DNA from: Betaproteobacteria bacterium
Lineage (GTDB): Bacteria > Pseudomonadota > Gammaproteobacteria > Burkholderiales > Rhodocyclaceae
Length of the DNA: 45,597 nucleotides
Assembly: GCA_009777925.1 (NCBI GenBank)
Contig: WRKX01000007.1
Span: forward strand, 1 to 45,597
Direction of reading: 5' to 3'
In this document: in pieces, positions 9,054-17,848 of the stretch
How the letters are laid out: each line of letters begins with the position of its first letter
Numbering within the stretch: the first letter of the stretch is position 1
Translations under genes and position numbers: made by a program
Notes under the pieces: generated by a model
Seen by the model: the letters and a program-made list of their open reading frames with translations, nothing else
What the model was told of the DNA's origin: nothing
The model's database searches: none

Positions 9054-10364
9054 TCAGTTCGTCGGCTGATTCATCAGCGCGTCAAAGGCAATAGGCTGTT
9101 CTGTGACATTGGCGCGGGAGAGCACCCATGCCACCACGTTTTTTTCTACCGCCAGCGTTTCCGCGTCTGAAAGCCGGCTCGGGTCAGAGTAATACCACTT
9201 CACTACTTCCTGCGGGCTTTCGTAGGTTTCCGCAGCCTCTTCGATCAGTGTCCGAACCTGCTCCTTGCTCGCCTGGAGGTTTTCCTGCTGGACGATTTTC
9301 GCAAAAATGAAACCCAGCGTCACCCGGCGTTTAGCCTGTTCCATAAACCAGGCGGGCTGTACCGGATAATCCCTGGCCTTCATGCCGCGCGCTTCCATAT
9401 CCTGCTCTGCCGCCCGCATCATCCTTCCTGTTTCCTGCTCGACCAGCGCCCTGGGCACAGAAATGGGATTGGCGGCGAGGAGCGCGTCCATCACCTGCGT
9501 CTGCACACGGGCTTCAAGGCGCTTTTTCACCTCGCGCTTCAGGTTGCCTTCAACCTCGGCGCGCATCTTGGTCAGGTCTCCGTCCGGAACGCCCAGCGCG
9601 CGCGCAAAATCCGCATCCACCTCCGGCAGGGAAGGCGCCATCACCTCTTTTACCTTCACCTCAAAACGCACTGCCTGCCCTGCCAGATCCCTGGCGAAAT
9701 AGTCGGCGGGGAAAGTCATGTCGAAAGCCTTTTCCTCACCGGCGCTCATTCCTTCCACCGCTTCTTCGAACGCGGGCAGCATCATACCCCGCCCCAGAAC
9801 GAACGGATAATCATTCGCCTCGCCACCCTGAAATGGCTTGTCGTCCTTTTTACCGAGAAAATCGACGACTACCCGGTCTTCCCTGGCTGCCGGACGCTCT
9901 GCAGCGGCATAACGAACCCGTTGCTTGCGGAAAATTTCAATCGTTTGGTCAACCTCGGCTTCTCCGATTTCCAAAGTATGGCGTTCGATTGTCGCGCCCG
10001 CCAAATCCCCCAGCGTAAATTCGGGATAAACCTCAAACACGGCGGAAAATGCCAGTTCGCTCTCTCTGTTCGCTTCCGGTTTCTCTTTGATATGGGGAAG
10101 AGCGACGACATTGAGGTTCTGCGCCGTCACGGCCTTGTGGAAGTCTTTTTGCAACGCTTCGGAGAGCGCCTCATGCCGCGCTCTTTCGCCAAACTGCTGC
10201 CGCAAGATGGACAGAGGCGCCTTGCCGGGACGAAAGCCGGGAATTTTCGCGTTCTTTCCCATGCGCCTGATGCGCTCATCGGTCGCGCGTGTGAGTTCGG
10301 CGCGGTCAATGAAAAGTTCCAGACTGCGTTCCAGAGGGTTAGAGGTTGAAACGATGTTTTCCAT
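9054..10364 (-). CDS. tig: Trigger factor
   Basis: Ribosome-bound chaperone with peptidyl-prolyl isomerase activity. The 436-residue product has an N-terminal ribosome-binding domain with the tail signature GFRPGKAPLSILRQQFG (about 44-60), a central FKBP-type domain (about 160-240; DRVVVDFLGKKDDKPFQGG and MTFPADYFARDLAGQAVRF), and a helical C-terminal chaperone domain. The expected partners clpP and clpX follow on the same strand. Upstream there is a possible minus-strand -10 box TATACT at 10472-10477. Confidence 0.97.
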   Translation of the reverse strand: MENIVSTSNPLERSLELFIDRAELTRATDERIRRMGKNAKIPGFRPGKAPLSILRQQFGERARHEALSEALQKDFHKAVTAQNLNVVALPHIKEKPEANRESELAFSAVFEVYPEFTLGDLAGATIERHTLEIGEAEVDQTIEIFRKQRVRYAAAERPAAREDRVVVDFLGKKDDKPFQGGEANDYPFVLGRGMMLPAFEEAVEGMSAGEEKAFDMTFPADYFARDLAGQAVRFEVKVKEVMAPSLPEVDADFARALGVPDGDLTKMRAEVEGNLKREVKKRLEARVQTQVMDALLAANPISVPRALVEQETGRMMRAAEQDMEARGMKARDYPVQPAWFMEQAKRRVTLGFIFAKIVQQENLQASKEQVRTLIEEAAETYESPQEVVKWYYSDPSRLSDAETLAVEKNVVAWVLSRANVTEQPIAFDALMNQPTN

Positions 10365-10548
10365 GAAAAATCCTTAGAACAAACGCCGTTCGTTGAACGA
10401 CGCCAAAGAGCAAAACGGTTCGGATGCGGTATGACCAAAACACGGCAAGCCACGCCGCGTTAAAAGGGCGAAGTATACTGCCTGCAAGCGCCATTTTTGA
10501 CAAGCGAAGCATGGCGATTCATTTTGTTTTGTTAAAATGTCGGCCTTT

Positions 10549-10630
10549 GCGCGGGTGGCGGAATTGGTAGACGCACTGGATTTAGGTTCCAGCGCCGCAA
10601 GGTGTGCGGGTTCGAGTCCCGCCTCGCGCA
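10549..10630 (+). tRNA. tRNA-Leu(UAG)
   Basis: An 82-nt class II tRNA. The acceptor GCGCGGG pairs with CTCGCGC, the anticodon loop TTTAGGT gives UAG, the variable arm is GCGCCGCAAGGTGT and the T-loop is GGTTCGAGTCC. The genome continues GTCCAG after the discriminator A, so CCA is not encoded, unlike the Val, Pro and Ser tRNAs here. A TAAAAT box lies at 10533-10538. Confidence 0.96.
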
Positions 10631-10660
10631 GTCCAGAAAATCATAATCAGGTAAGGCATT

Positions 10661-12208
10661 ATGGAAACGTCTTTCCCTTCCCCGCTCCCCTCGCCATCAT
10701 CGGAACATAAGCCGCTGAACCTGAAGAAATACTGGATTCTCACATCTCTGGCAACGTTCATTATCCTGCCGCTATGGTTGAACTCCAGTTTGCTTCTGCT
10801 GGAAATAGCTTCCGAAATGGCTTCCGGCAGGATTACCTTGTTTCTGCCAGCTCTCCTTCTTTTGTTCGCCTTGCCATATGCCATTTACAGATTCGGGAAA
10901 AAAGCCACGCTGCCGGAGACTTTCCTGTCGCGCTACGCGCCGTTCATCGCGCCCATCCTGTTTACCCTCGTAGTCTGGCTGCTCATTGCTTTTATTACCG
11001 GAGGAGACCTTTCCAAAGGCAATTTAGTGCTGGTGATCGTCTTCATGCCTTTTTTCATACCCATCTTTTACTTTGCGTTCACAGGCAAGTTGTGGCTTAT
11101 CCCCGTCTTAATCACCATTGCTTACCTGTTTTTTATGGCATGTTTTGCCATTGGAACATGGCGAGGCAAGCGCTTTGCGACACTGGAAAACAAAAAGGCG
11201 TTGCGCGCGCTGGCGCTCATCCTGATTCTTGCCTCTACCGCTACGGTACAAGGCTTTGTGCACTATCACAGCGTTTTGCGCCCCGATCCTGATTACCCGG
11301 GATTGCAGGAAGGATTGCAGCAATGGGATTATTATTATCTCTTCAGCGCTCGCCCCAGAGGCAACCCCAGGCTGGTTTCCCCCAAAACACCGCCGTCGCT
11401 GCAGATTGACCGTGACTACCCGCAACTGGACGGCGCGGAGGCTCTGATCCCGATTTATGCCGCCGCTGCGAAAGCAATCTATCTACGGGGTAACGAAGGC
11501 GACGAAGATGTCCGTAAAGCTGCCGTGAAGTTCAGTAATGGGTCGCCCGCCGTATACAAGGCGCTAATTGACGGCAATGCGGACATGATCTTTGCTCTTG
11601 CGCCTTCCGCAGAACAGGTAAAAGAAGCTGCCGAACAAGGGCTTACCTTCACAGTGACCCCCATTGCCAAGGAAGCCTTTGTGTTTCTGGTCAATGAAGA
11701 TAATCCTGTGACAAATTTGCGCGTTGAGCAAATCCGCGCCATCTACAGCGGTAAGATAAATAACTGGCAGGAAGTGGGCGGGCAACCCGGAAAAATAATG
11801 GCCTTTCAGCGCAACGAAGGCTCAGGCAGCCAGACCGCCATGCTACGGAACGTCATGGGCGATACGCCAATGCGAAAGCCGCTCAAAGAAGAATTTCATG
11901 GCGACATGGGCGGGCTTGTCCGTGACGTTGCCGCATATCGCAACATGGATCACGCAATAGGCTATTCATTCCGCTATTACGCCACAGTCATGACTGAAAT
12001 TCCCGGTATTCGCCTCCTGGCGATTGACGGCATTGCCCCGACTCTGGAAAACATCCGTAACGGCATTTATCCCTTCACCGACGAGTTTTGCATCGTGACC
12101 GCCCGCCCGCTCTCCGAAAACGCCCAAAAACTGCTGGACTGGTTCTTGAGCAACGAAGGGCAACAACTCATAGAGGATGTCGGCTATACGCCGCTCAAGA
12201 ATGACTGA
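10661..12208 (+). CDS. Membrane protein with C-terminal PstS-like phosphate-binding domain
   Basis: 515 residues in two parts. Residues about 24-203 hold roughly six hydrophobic helices. Residues about 255-513 resemble periplasmic phosphate-binding (PstS/PBP-like) domains, with YKALIDGNADMIFALAPS, FVFLVNEDNPV, IRAIYSGKINNWQEVGG, and the ligand-loop motif NEGSGSQTAM at 385-394. PstS proteins are normally secreted and soluble; here the domain is tethered to a multi-pass membrane anchor. A role in phosphate sensing or uptake is inferred. No pstCAB or phoU is adjacent, though a PiT transporter lies about 13 kb away. It starts 30 nt after tRNA-Leu. Confidence 0.72.
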   Translation: METSFPSPLPSPSSEHKPLNLKKYWILTSLATFIILPLWLNSSLLLLEIASEMASGRITLFLPALLLLFALPYAIYRFGKKATLPETFLSRYAPFIAPILFTLVVWLLIAFITGGDLSKGNLVLVIVFMPFFIPIFYFAFTGKLWLIPVLITIAYLFFMACFAIGTWRGKRFATLENKKALRALALILILASTATVQGFVHYHSVLRPDPDYPGLQEGLQQWDYYYLFSARPRGNPRLVSPKTPPSLQIDRDYPQLDGAEALIPIYAAAAKAIYLRGNEGDEDVRKAAVKFSNGSPAVYKALIDGNADMIFALAPSAEQVKEAAEQGLTFTVTPIAKEAFVFLVNEDNPVTNLRVEQIRAIYSGKINNWQEVGGQPGKIMAFQRNEGSGSQTAMLRNVMGDTPMRKPLKEEFHGDMGGLVRDVAAYRNMDHAIGYSFRYYATVMTEIPGIRLLAIDGIAPTLENIRNGIYPFTDEFCIVTARPLSENAQKLLDWFLSNEGQQLIEDVGYTPLKND

Positions 12209-12250
12209 CCTGCTCCCATTCCACCAAAATCTGACTGGCGCGCTTGCGAT

Positions 12251-12271
12251 TGGTACTATTATTCAGTACCA
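12251..12271. promoter_or_regulatory. Putative operator of hicAB
   Basis: TGGTACT-N7-AGTACCA is a perfect 7-bp inverted repeat, 7 nt before the hicA start. Toxin-antitoxin operons are usually repressed through such palindromes by the antitoxin's DNA-binding domain. The assignment is by position only. Confidence 0.6.
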
Positions 12272-12278
12272 TTAAACT

Positions 12279-12533
12279 ATGCGACGAAAGTACACAAAAA
12301 CTCTCGCGCTGATTTTTTCCCGATCGAATCCAGGCAGCGTTCCATGGCGAGACATTGAAGCGCTGTTCATTGAACTTGGCGCAGAAATCAGCGAACGCGA
12401 GGGATCACGTATCGGCGTCCGGCTTTTTGGCGAGCGGCGCGTTTTCCATCGCCCGCACCCATCGCCCATGACCGACAAAGGCGCGATTGCCTCAATCAAA
12501 AAATGGCTCGAAGAACACGGGGTAAAACCATGA
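12279..12533 (+). CDS. hicA: HicA-type mRNA interferase toxin
   Basis: 84 residues, dsRBD-like fold expected. The family pattern is seen as PWRDIEALFIELGAEISERE, then GSRIGVRLFGERRVFHRPHP, where a conserved His (HRPHPS) is the likely catalytic residue, and DKGAIASIKKWLEEHG at the end. The toxin cleaves translated mRNA. The stop overlaps the next start (ATGA), so toxin and antitoxin are translationally coupled, toxin first, as is usual for hicAB. Confidence 0.85.
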   Translation: MRRKYTKTLALIFSRSNPGSVPWRDIEALFIELGAEISEREGSRIGVRLFGERRVFHRPHPSPMTDKGAIASIKKWLEEHGVKP

Positions 12534-12865
12534 ACAATTTGATGACCATAAATGGACAACAAGCCGCTATCTCCTTTGACCCGGAAATCAACCTGTTTCG
12601 CGGCGAATTCGTGGGGCTTGCGAACGGCGGCGCGGATTTTTATGCCGCCGATGTGGATGGATTGCGCCGCGAGGGTGAAATCTCTTTGCACGTCTATCTC
12701 GATATGTGCAGGGAAGATGGAGTTAATCCTTTCCGTGCTTTCTCCGGCAAGTTCAATGTTCGTGTTCCACCCGCGCTGCATGCGGCGTGTACTGCGGCAG
12801 CGGTATCGTCCGGGAAAAGCCTCAACCAATGGATTACGGAAACGCTCGAAGCAGCGGCTGCATGA
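12530..12865 (+). CDS. hicB: HicB-type antitoxin
   Basis: 111 residues. The start at 12530 is chosen because it overlaps the hicA stop by 4 nt; a longer in-frame version from 12503 would run back into hicA. The N-terminal half has the partial RNase H-like HicB fold (FDPEINLFRGEFVGLANGGA.FYAADVDGLRREGEISL). The C-terminal half resembles a ribbon-helix-helix (FNVRVPPALHAACTAAAVSSGKSLNQWI), which would neutralise HicA and bind the operator. It is convergent with leuA, with 13 bp between stops. Confidence 0.85.
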   Translation: MNNLMTINGQQAAISFDPEINLFRGEFVGLANGGADFYAADVDGLRREGEISLHVYLDMCREDGVNPFRAFSGKFNVRVPPALHAACTAAAVSSGKSLNQWITETLEAAAA

Positions 12866-12878
12866 CGACCGAGAATTA

Positions 12879-14411
12879 TCACAACTGCGGATTCAGCCTT
12901 TCCCTGCTTGTTTGCAGTTTGTTCAGGGCGTTCAGGTAAGCCTTGGCGGAAGCGATCACAATATCGGTATCCGCGCCCTGTCCGTTTACGATGTGCTCAT
13001 CCCGCGCCAGACGAACAGTAACCTCGCCCTGCGCGTCCGTGCCGGTTGTGATGGCATTGACCGAGTACAAAAGCAATTTGGCCCCGCTTTGCGCGATTTC
13101 TTCAATGGCCTTGAAAACAGCGTCGACAGGACCGGAGCCATCGGCCTCGCCCGTCTTTTCTTCTCCGCCCACACCCAAAATAACGCGAGCATGGGGTATT
13201 TCCCCAGTCTCGGAAGAAACAAGCGAATAACCGAGTTTGTAATAATCCTGTTCGGGCGCGACTTCAGGACGCGCCAATGCCTGCAAGTCTTCGTCAAAAA
13301 TTTCATGCTTTTTGTCGGCAAGTTCCTTGAAGCGGGTAAATGCAGCGTTCAACGCCTCTTCACTCTCCAGAACCACGCCAAGCTCGGATAACCGCTTCTT
13401 GAAGGCATTGCGCCCCGAATGCTTGCCGAGCACAAGTTTGTTTTCCTTCCAGCCCACATCCTCCGCCCGCATGATTTCGTAAGTCTCCCGATGCTTCAAG
13501 ACTCCATCCTGATGAATACCGGCTTCGTGCGCGAAAGCGTTGGCTCCGACAATCGCCTTGTTAGGCTGTACCGGATAGCCGGTGATCTGCGAAACAAGCC
13601 GGGAAGCAGGCACGATCTGGGTCGTATCCAGAGCGATTTCCACAGGAAAAATATCAGGACGGGTACGCACCGCCATGACGATCTCTTCCAGAGCGGCATT
13701 GCCCGCCCGTTCCCCCAGGCCGTTGATGGTGCATTCCACCTGCCGCGCCCCGGCTTCGATTGCCGCCAGCGAATTGGCAACGGCCAGACCAAGGTCATTA
13801 TGACAATGTACCGACCAGATCACCTTGTCGGAATTGGGGATTCGCTCGATCAATTGGGCAAGGGTGTGGGAAAATTGTCTCGGCATATTGTAGCCGACCG
13901 TATCCGGGACATTGATGGTTGTAGCGCCGGCGCTGATTACCGCCTCAAAAATCCGGCAAAGAAAATCAAGTTCGGAGCGTCCCGCATCCTCGGCGGAAAA
14001 CTCCACATCGTCGGTATATCGCCGCGCCCAGCCGACCGCCTTGACCGCCTGTTCAAGCACATCATCCGGCATCATATTCAGCTTCTTTTCCATGTGAATT
14101 GGACTGGTGGCGATAAAGGTATGAATGCGTTTTCGGGCGGCAGGGGCAATTGCCTCCCCCGCCCGCGTAATATCCGCCTCATTGGCGCGCGCCAGCGAGC
14201 AAACCGTAGACTCCCGGATATTTTCGGAAACCAGACGAATGGCCTCAAAATCGCCATCCGAAGCGGCGGCAAACCCCGCTTCAATGACATCCACCCGCAT
14301 TTTTTCCAGTTGCCGCGCAATACGCAGTTTTTCCTCTTTGTTCATGGAAGCGCCGGGGCTTTGTTCGCCGTCGCGCAAGGTCGTATCGAATACAATCAAT
14401 GAGGGTTTCAT
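12879..14411 (-). CDS. leuA: 2-Isopropylmalate synthase
   Basis: Condenses acetyl-CoA with 2-ketoisovalerate, the committed step of leucine synthesis. The 510-residue product has a TIM-barrel with the [13 protein letters not shown] signature (9-21), metal ligands His202 and His204 in SVHCHNDLG, and [12 protein letters not shown]. It also has the C-terminal regulatory domain (about 390-510) through which leucine inhibits. It lies 9 nt downstream of ispE, in line with the lolB-ispE operon. Other leu genes are not in the window. Confidence 0.96.
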   Translation of the reverse strand: MKPSLIVFDTTLRDGEQSPGASMNKEEKLRIARQLEKMRVDVIEAGFAAASDGDFEAIRLVSENIRESTVCSLARANEADITRAGEAIAPAARKRIHTFIATSPIHMEKKLNMMPDDVLEQAVKAVGWARRYTDDVEFSAEDAGRSELDFLCRIFEAVISAGATTINVPDTVGYNMPRQFSHTLAQLIERIPNSDKVIWSVHCHNDLGLAVANSLAAIEAGARQVECTINGLGERAGNAALEEIVMAVRTRPDIFPVEIALDTTQIVPASRLVSQITGYPVQPNKAIVGANAFAHEAGIHQDGVLKHRETYEIMRAEDVGWKENKLVLGKHSGRNAFKKRLSELGVVLESEEALNAAFTRFKELADKKHEIFDEDLQALARPEVAPEQDYYKLGYSLVSSETGEIPHARVILGVGGEEKTGEADGSGPVDAVFKAIEEIAQSGAKLLLYSVNAITTGTDAQGEVTVRLARDEHIVNGQGADTDIVIASAKAYLNALNKLQTSRERLNPQL

Positions 14412-14420
14412 AAAAAACTC

Positions 14421-15290
14421 CTAAATCAAAAGCGGATGCCGGGATAAGCCCCTGGCAATCCGCCATTTCCAGCCGGATGGCAACTTGCCAGCCAGCGCGA
14501 GGGCGGCTGCCTCGTCAGGACATTCGGCAAACACGGTAGCGCCTGAGCCGCTCATCCTGCCTCTCCCCGCATGGGCGCGAAGCCAGGAAAGATATTCGCC
14601 AATGACAGGATACAGAGCCGTGGCGACCGGTTCAAGGTCATTGCGCCCGAAGTTGTGTCCCACGTTGTGTTCCATACTCGCTTGCCAATCCGCAAGCCGC
14701 ATTACCGGCGTATCCCGGCGCAGGCCTGGCGCGCGAAAAACAGCGGCAGTATCGGCTGCAACCGGGGGAAAGAGCAACAAATACCAGCTTGTCGGCAAGG
14801 CAACCGGAGTCAATCTTTCACCCACACCTTCCGCAAAAGCGTTTTGCCCGCGGATAAACACCGGCACATCCGCGCCCAGATTAAGCCCCAACGCCTGTAA
14901 TTCAGGGCTGGAAAGGCCGGTTTGCCAGAGATGATTCAAGGCAAGCAAGGTTGTAGCGGCGTCTGAACTGCCGCCGCCCAGTCCGCCGCCCGACGGCAGG
15001 CGTTTTTCCAGGCGGATGGAAACTCCGTCATGGACGCCGGTTTGTTCCCGCAACAAACGCGCGGCGCGAACCGCCAGATTTCTTTCCGCCGGGATATTGG
15101 CTAAAGGCGTTTCCAGAATGATTTTTCCATCGTCGCGTGGCAAAAAGGCAAGACTGTCGGCAAAGTCAATGAAGCGAAACAGGGTTTGCAACAGATGATA
15201 ACCGTCCGCGCGACAACCGATGACATGCAGGAAAAGATTGAGTTTTGCCGGCGCGGGAAGCGCCTTGCCCCAAAGAGGCGTCTCTAACAT
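14421..15290 (-). CDS. ispE: 4-Diphosphocytidyl-2-C-methyl-D-erythritol kinase
   Basis: GHMP-family kinase of the MEP isoprenoid pathway. With the start at 15290 it has 289 residues and shows APAKLNLFLHVIGCRADGYH near the N-terminus and the ATP loop PSGGGLGGGSSDAA at about 99-112. A longer start at 15305 would add MGHSV by reading back into lolB. The 15290 ATG shares one base with the lolB stop (TGATG), a coupled arrangement, so I prefer it. The lolB-ispE order is conserved in betaproteobacteria. Confidence 0.95.
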   Translation of the reverse strand: MLETPLWGKALPAPAKLNLFLHVIGCRADGYHLLQTLFRFIDFADSLAFLPRDDGKIILETPLANIPAERNLAVRAARLLREQTGVHDGVSIRLEKRLPSGGGLGGGSSDAATTLLALNHLWQTGLSSPELQALGLNLGADVPVFIRGQNAFAEGVGERLTPVALPTSWYLLLFPPVAADTAAVFRAPGLRRDTPVMRLADWQASMEHNVGHNFGRNDLEPVATALYPVIGEYLSWLRAHAGRGRMSGSGATVFAECPDEAAALALAGKLPSGWKWRIARGLSRHPLLI

Positions 15291-15883
15291 CACGGAATGT
15301 CCCAACGCTCAATGGCAAGTTTCAGCCGGAACTCTTCAAGGCTGGCTTCCAGTTGCGAAGGCAGACGATCAGCATCGTTTGCGTAACGATAAGTCAACAG
15401 CCAGCCGGACTCGCGCGCGCGTTTAAGGCGGCCTGAAGCATCATATTCAACAATCGCGCCGGGGCCGGTACGCGCCCGCGCCCAGGCAGCCAATTCGGCA
15501 AGCGGCAGGAGAAACCCGACTTTATCCTCCAGCGCCTCGTTCCCGATAAACTCCTCCTTCCCGCCCTGCTCAAGCATAAAGCCTCCGTCAGGCTGGCTTA
15601 CCAGGCGTGCTATGCCCTGTCCGAACGGGTCGGAAAGCAGCCATTCATCACGCCCCGCTTCGTGCCGCCAGAACAAGCGCCCGAAAAATTGTCCGGGAGT
15701 GTCCGCGCCTCTCTCACTAGCAAGCGTCAAACTGAAACGGGCGTCCAGGGTAAATACCTCCCCGCCTGTGGCAGACAGAGCAAACGGCGCGACAGGAAGA
15801 GTATTGTCAGGCATCGTGGAAAGGCTACAGGCCGAAAGTAAAACCGCCAACGATAAAAATGTGCCAAAAAATCTCCAGATCAT
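15290..15883 (-). CDS. lolB: Outer-membrane lipoprotein receptor LolB
   Basis: Accepts lipoproteins from LolA and inserts them into the outer membrane. The 197 residues begin with a lipoprotein signal peptide and lipobox LLSACS (Cys19), followed by the LolB pattern RFSLTLASERGADTPGQFFGRLFWRHEAGRDEWLL kept as a single domain. The start overlaps the upstream TPR gene's stop by 4 nt. The location next to ispE supports the call. Confidence 0.9.
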   Translation of the reverse strand: MIWRFFGTFLSLAVLLSACSLSTMPDNTLPVAPFALSATGGEVFTLDARFSLTLASERGADTPGQFFGRLFWRHEAGRDEWLLSDPFGQGIARLVSQPDGGFMLEQGGKEEFIGNEALEDKVGFLLPLAELAAWARARTGPGAIVEYDASGRLKRARESGWLLTYRYANDADRLPSQLEASLEEFRLKLAIERWDIP

Positions 15884-17697
15884 GGCTTGAGACGTTGCTG
15901 TGTTTCTTTCAATACCGCGTGCTCAGGCGATTTTTCGCTCTCTTTCTGCCAAATCTCCTCTGCTTCATCACGCCGCCCCAGTCGCCAGAGCACTTCGCCA
16001 AGATGGGCGGCGATTTCTGGGTCTTTCATCCGGGCATAAGCCTCTTCCAGCGCCGTGAGCGCCTCAGGCAATTTTCCCTGCCGGTAAAGCACCCAGCCAA
16101 GACTATCCAGAATATGCGGGCTGCCGGGCGAAAGTTTAAGCGCCTTCTCAATAAGGGTGCGCGCTTCGGAAAGGCGCACATTGCGGTCGGCAAACGCATA
16201 ACCCAGCGCGTTATATGCTTCGGCATTCTCCGGTTGCAGGCTGATCAAGCGGCGCAGATGCTTTTCCGACTCATCCCAAAGTTTCAGCTTTTCCGCCGCC
16301 AGAGCGGCATCATAGAGAAACCCCGGATGGTCGGGAAATTCTTTCAGGGCGGCAATCAGCGCCGCGTGGCATTCCACATGCCGCCCGCTCTCGCATAACA
16401 ACTGCGCTTCAAGCTGCTTTAGTCCTATCTGTTCTTCCTCTGTTCTGGCCTCGCTCTCCAGGACAACGCGCCGGGCAGACGCTAAATCATCCTGCATCAG
16501 CATCCTGGCAAGGCGGATTCTGGCGGCAAAATAAGAAGAGAAGCCGTAAGAGACCTTTTCGTAATGCTGCCGCGCCAATTCCTTGTTGCCCGTCGTTTCC
16601 TCTATCTGCGCGAGCAGAAAATGCGCCATGTCGCCGCTTACGGGCAGGGAAAGAATATGATTTAACAACTGACGCGCGGACTCCGTATCGTTAGCCTGCA
16701 TGGCAAGCATCGCGGCGGAATAGAGCACAGCCGGATTGTCGGGATGATCCATGAGCAGACGATCAAAATGCTGGCGCGCAGAGGTCTCCTTACCGGAAAG
16801 AATCAACAGCCGCGCCAACTGCATTCTGATGCCGCTGTTGTCCGGAAACCTTTTCAGGAACTTTTCCATTAGCTCCAGATGCGCGTCAACCTCTGCCTGG
16901 GTGACTTTCTGTTTGTTCGCAATGTCTCGCGCCAACCAGTCGGAACGCATGAGAAGCGGCAACTCCCAATCCGGTTTCAACGCATAGGCGCGTAAAAGAG
17001 CCTCTTCTGCCGCCGCTTTTTCCCCTGCCTGATCGGCTGCCGCCGCCAGGACGAATTGCGCGGTGGCAAGATCAGGATAACGCGCGGCAAGACGGGAAAT
17101 AAGCGTATGGAACAGAGACTTGTCCGTATTGCGATCCAGTATGCGCATGAGCCGTAAAAAATTACTCTCCCGCTGCGACGGATAACTCTCCAGCAAAAAC
17201 AGAATCGGCTCTTCCATCTCCAGGATGCGCCCCGCGCCCATGAAAATCTCTGCTTGCGCCAGGGCAAAACGGACAGGATCAGGATCGCCATTCGCTTGCC
17301 AGAGAGCAAGCAACTCCAGTCCCCATTCAAAATCGCCCAGCGCGCGGGCAATCTGAATTGCGCGTTCAAGGATGTCCGCCTTGGGCATGCGCCGCGCCAG
17401 ATCGCGGTAAGCCAGCGCGGCCAGCGGCAAATCCTGGCGCGTCAGCGCCATTTCGCCAACCAGAATTTCGTAACTGGTTTGCGCATCCATAGGCACTTCA
17501 GCGGAAGCGGGCATATCCCTGGCAGACAGGGCCTCCGGGCTATCCGTCGGCACGTCTGAAGCGCCCTCCTCCGAAGTATCAAACAACCTCTCTTCGGCAT
17601 GGGCAGAGAAGGCAACAAGGCATAGCGCCAGCAAACAACAGCGCAAAAAACGCCGCAACGGACGCGAAAAATTGAACGAAGACATGAAAGCGGCCAC
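15880..17697 (-). CDS. Exported TPR-repeat protein
   Basis: 605 residues. A signal peptide (basic start, CCLLALCLVAFSAHA, cut about residue 34) leads into at least ten TPR-like helical repeats to the end, including NAEAYNALGYAFADRNVRLS and SPHILDSLGWVLYRQGKLPE. Such proteins are scaffolds in the periplasm or at the outer membrane. It precedes lolB-ispE in the same operon, a placement common in betaproteobacteria, which hints at an envelope role. An alternative start exists 4 codons in (17685). No enzymatic domain is seen. Confidence 0.85.
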   Translation of the reverse strand: MAAFMSSFNFSRPLRRFLRCCLLALCLVAFSAHAEERLFDTSEEGASDVPTDSPEALSARDMPASAEVPMDAQTSYEILVGEMALTRQDLPLAALAYRDLARRMPKADILERAIQIARALGDFEWGLELLALWQANGDPDPVRFALAQAEIFMGAGRILEMEEPILFLLESYPSQRESNFLRLMRILDRNTDKSLFHTLISRLAARYPDLATAQFVLAAAADQAGEKAAAEEALLRAYALKPDWELPLLMRSDWLARDIANKQKVTQAEVDAHLELMEKFLKRFPDNSGIRMQLARLLILSGKETSARQHFDRLLMDHPDNPAVLYSAAMLAMQANDTESARQLLNHILSLPVSGDMAHFLLAQIEETTGNKELARQHYEKVSYGFSSYFAARIRLARMLMQDDLASARRVVLESEARTEEEQIGLKQLEAQLLCESGRHVECHAALIAALKEFPDHPGFLYDAALAAEKLKLWDESEKHLRRLISLQPENAEAYNALGYAFADRNVRLSEARTLIEKALKLSPGSPHILDSLGWVLYRQGKLPEALTALEEAYARMKDPEIAAHLGEVLWRLGRRDEAEEIWQKESEKSPEHAVLKETQQRLKP

Positions 17698-17848
17698 AAA
17701 AAAACCAAAGGGAATTGATGATATTGCGCTTTGCCTTCCCTAACAAGGGAAGATGTCAGGCTATGGCGATTTCCCCAAATTCCAATACCGACGCTTTGCC
17801 GTACTAAGCACGGGGTCAAAGGCTCGCGCAAGCTGCGGCTGCTCCGCC

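Noticed and set aside
10497-10538. TTGACA as -35 of tRNA-Leu
   Set aside because: It is 30 nt from the TAAAAT box, too far for a sigma-70 promoter.
13419-14402. 327-codon plus-strand open frame
   Set aside because: Antisense shadow of leuA.
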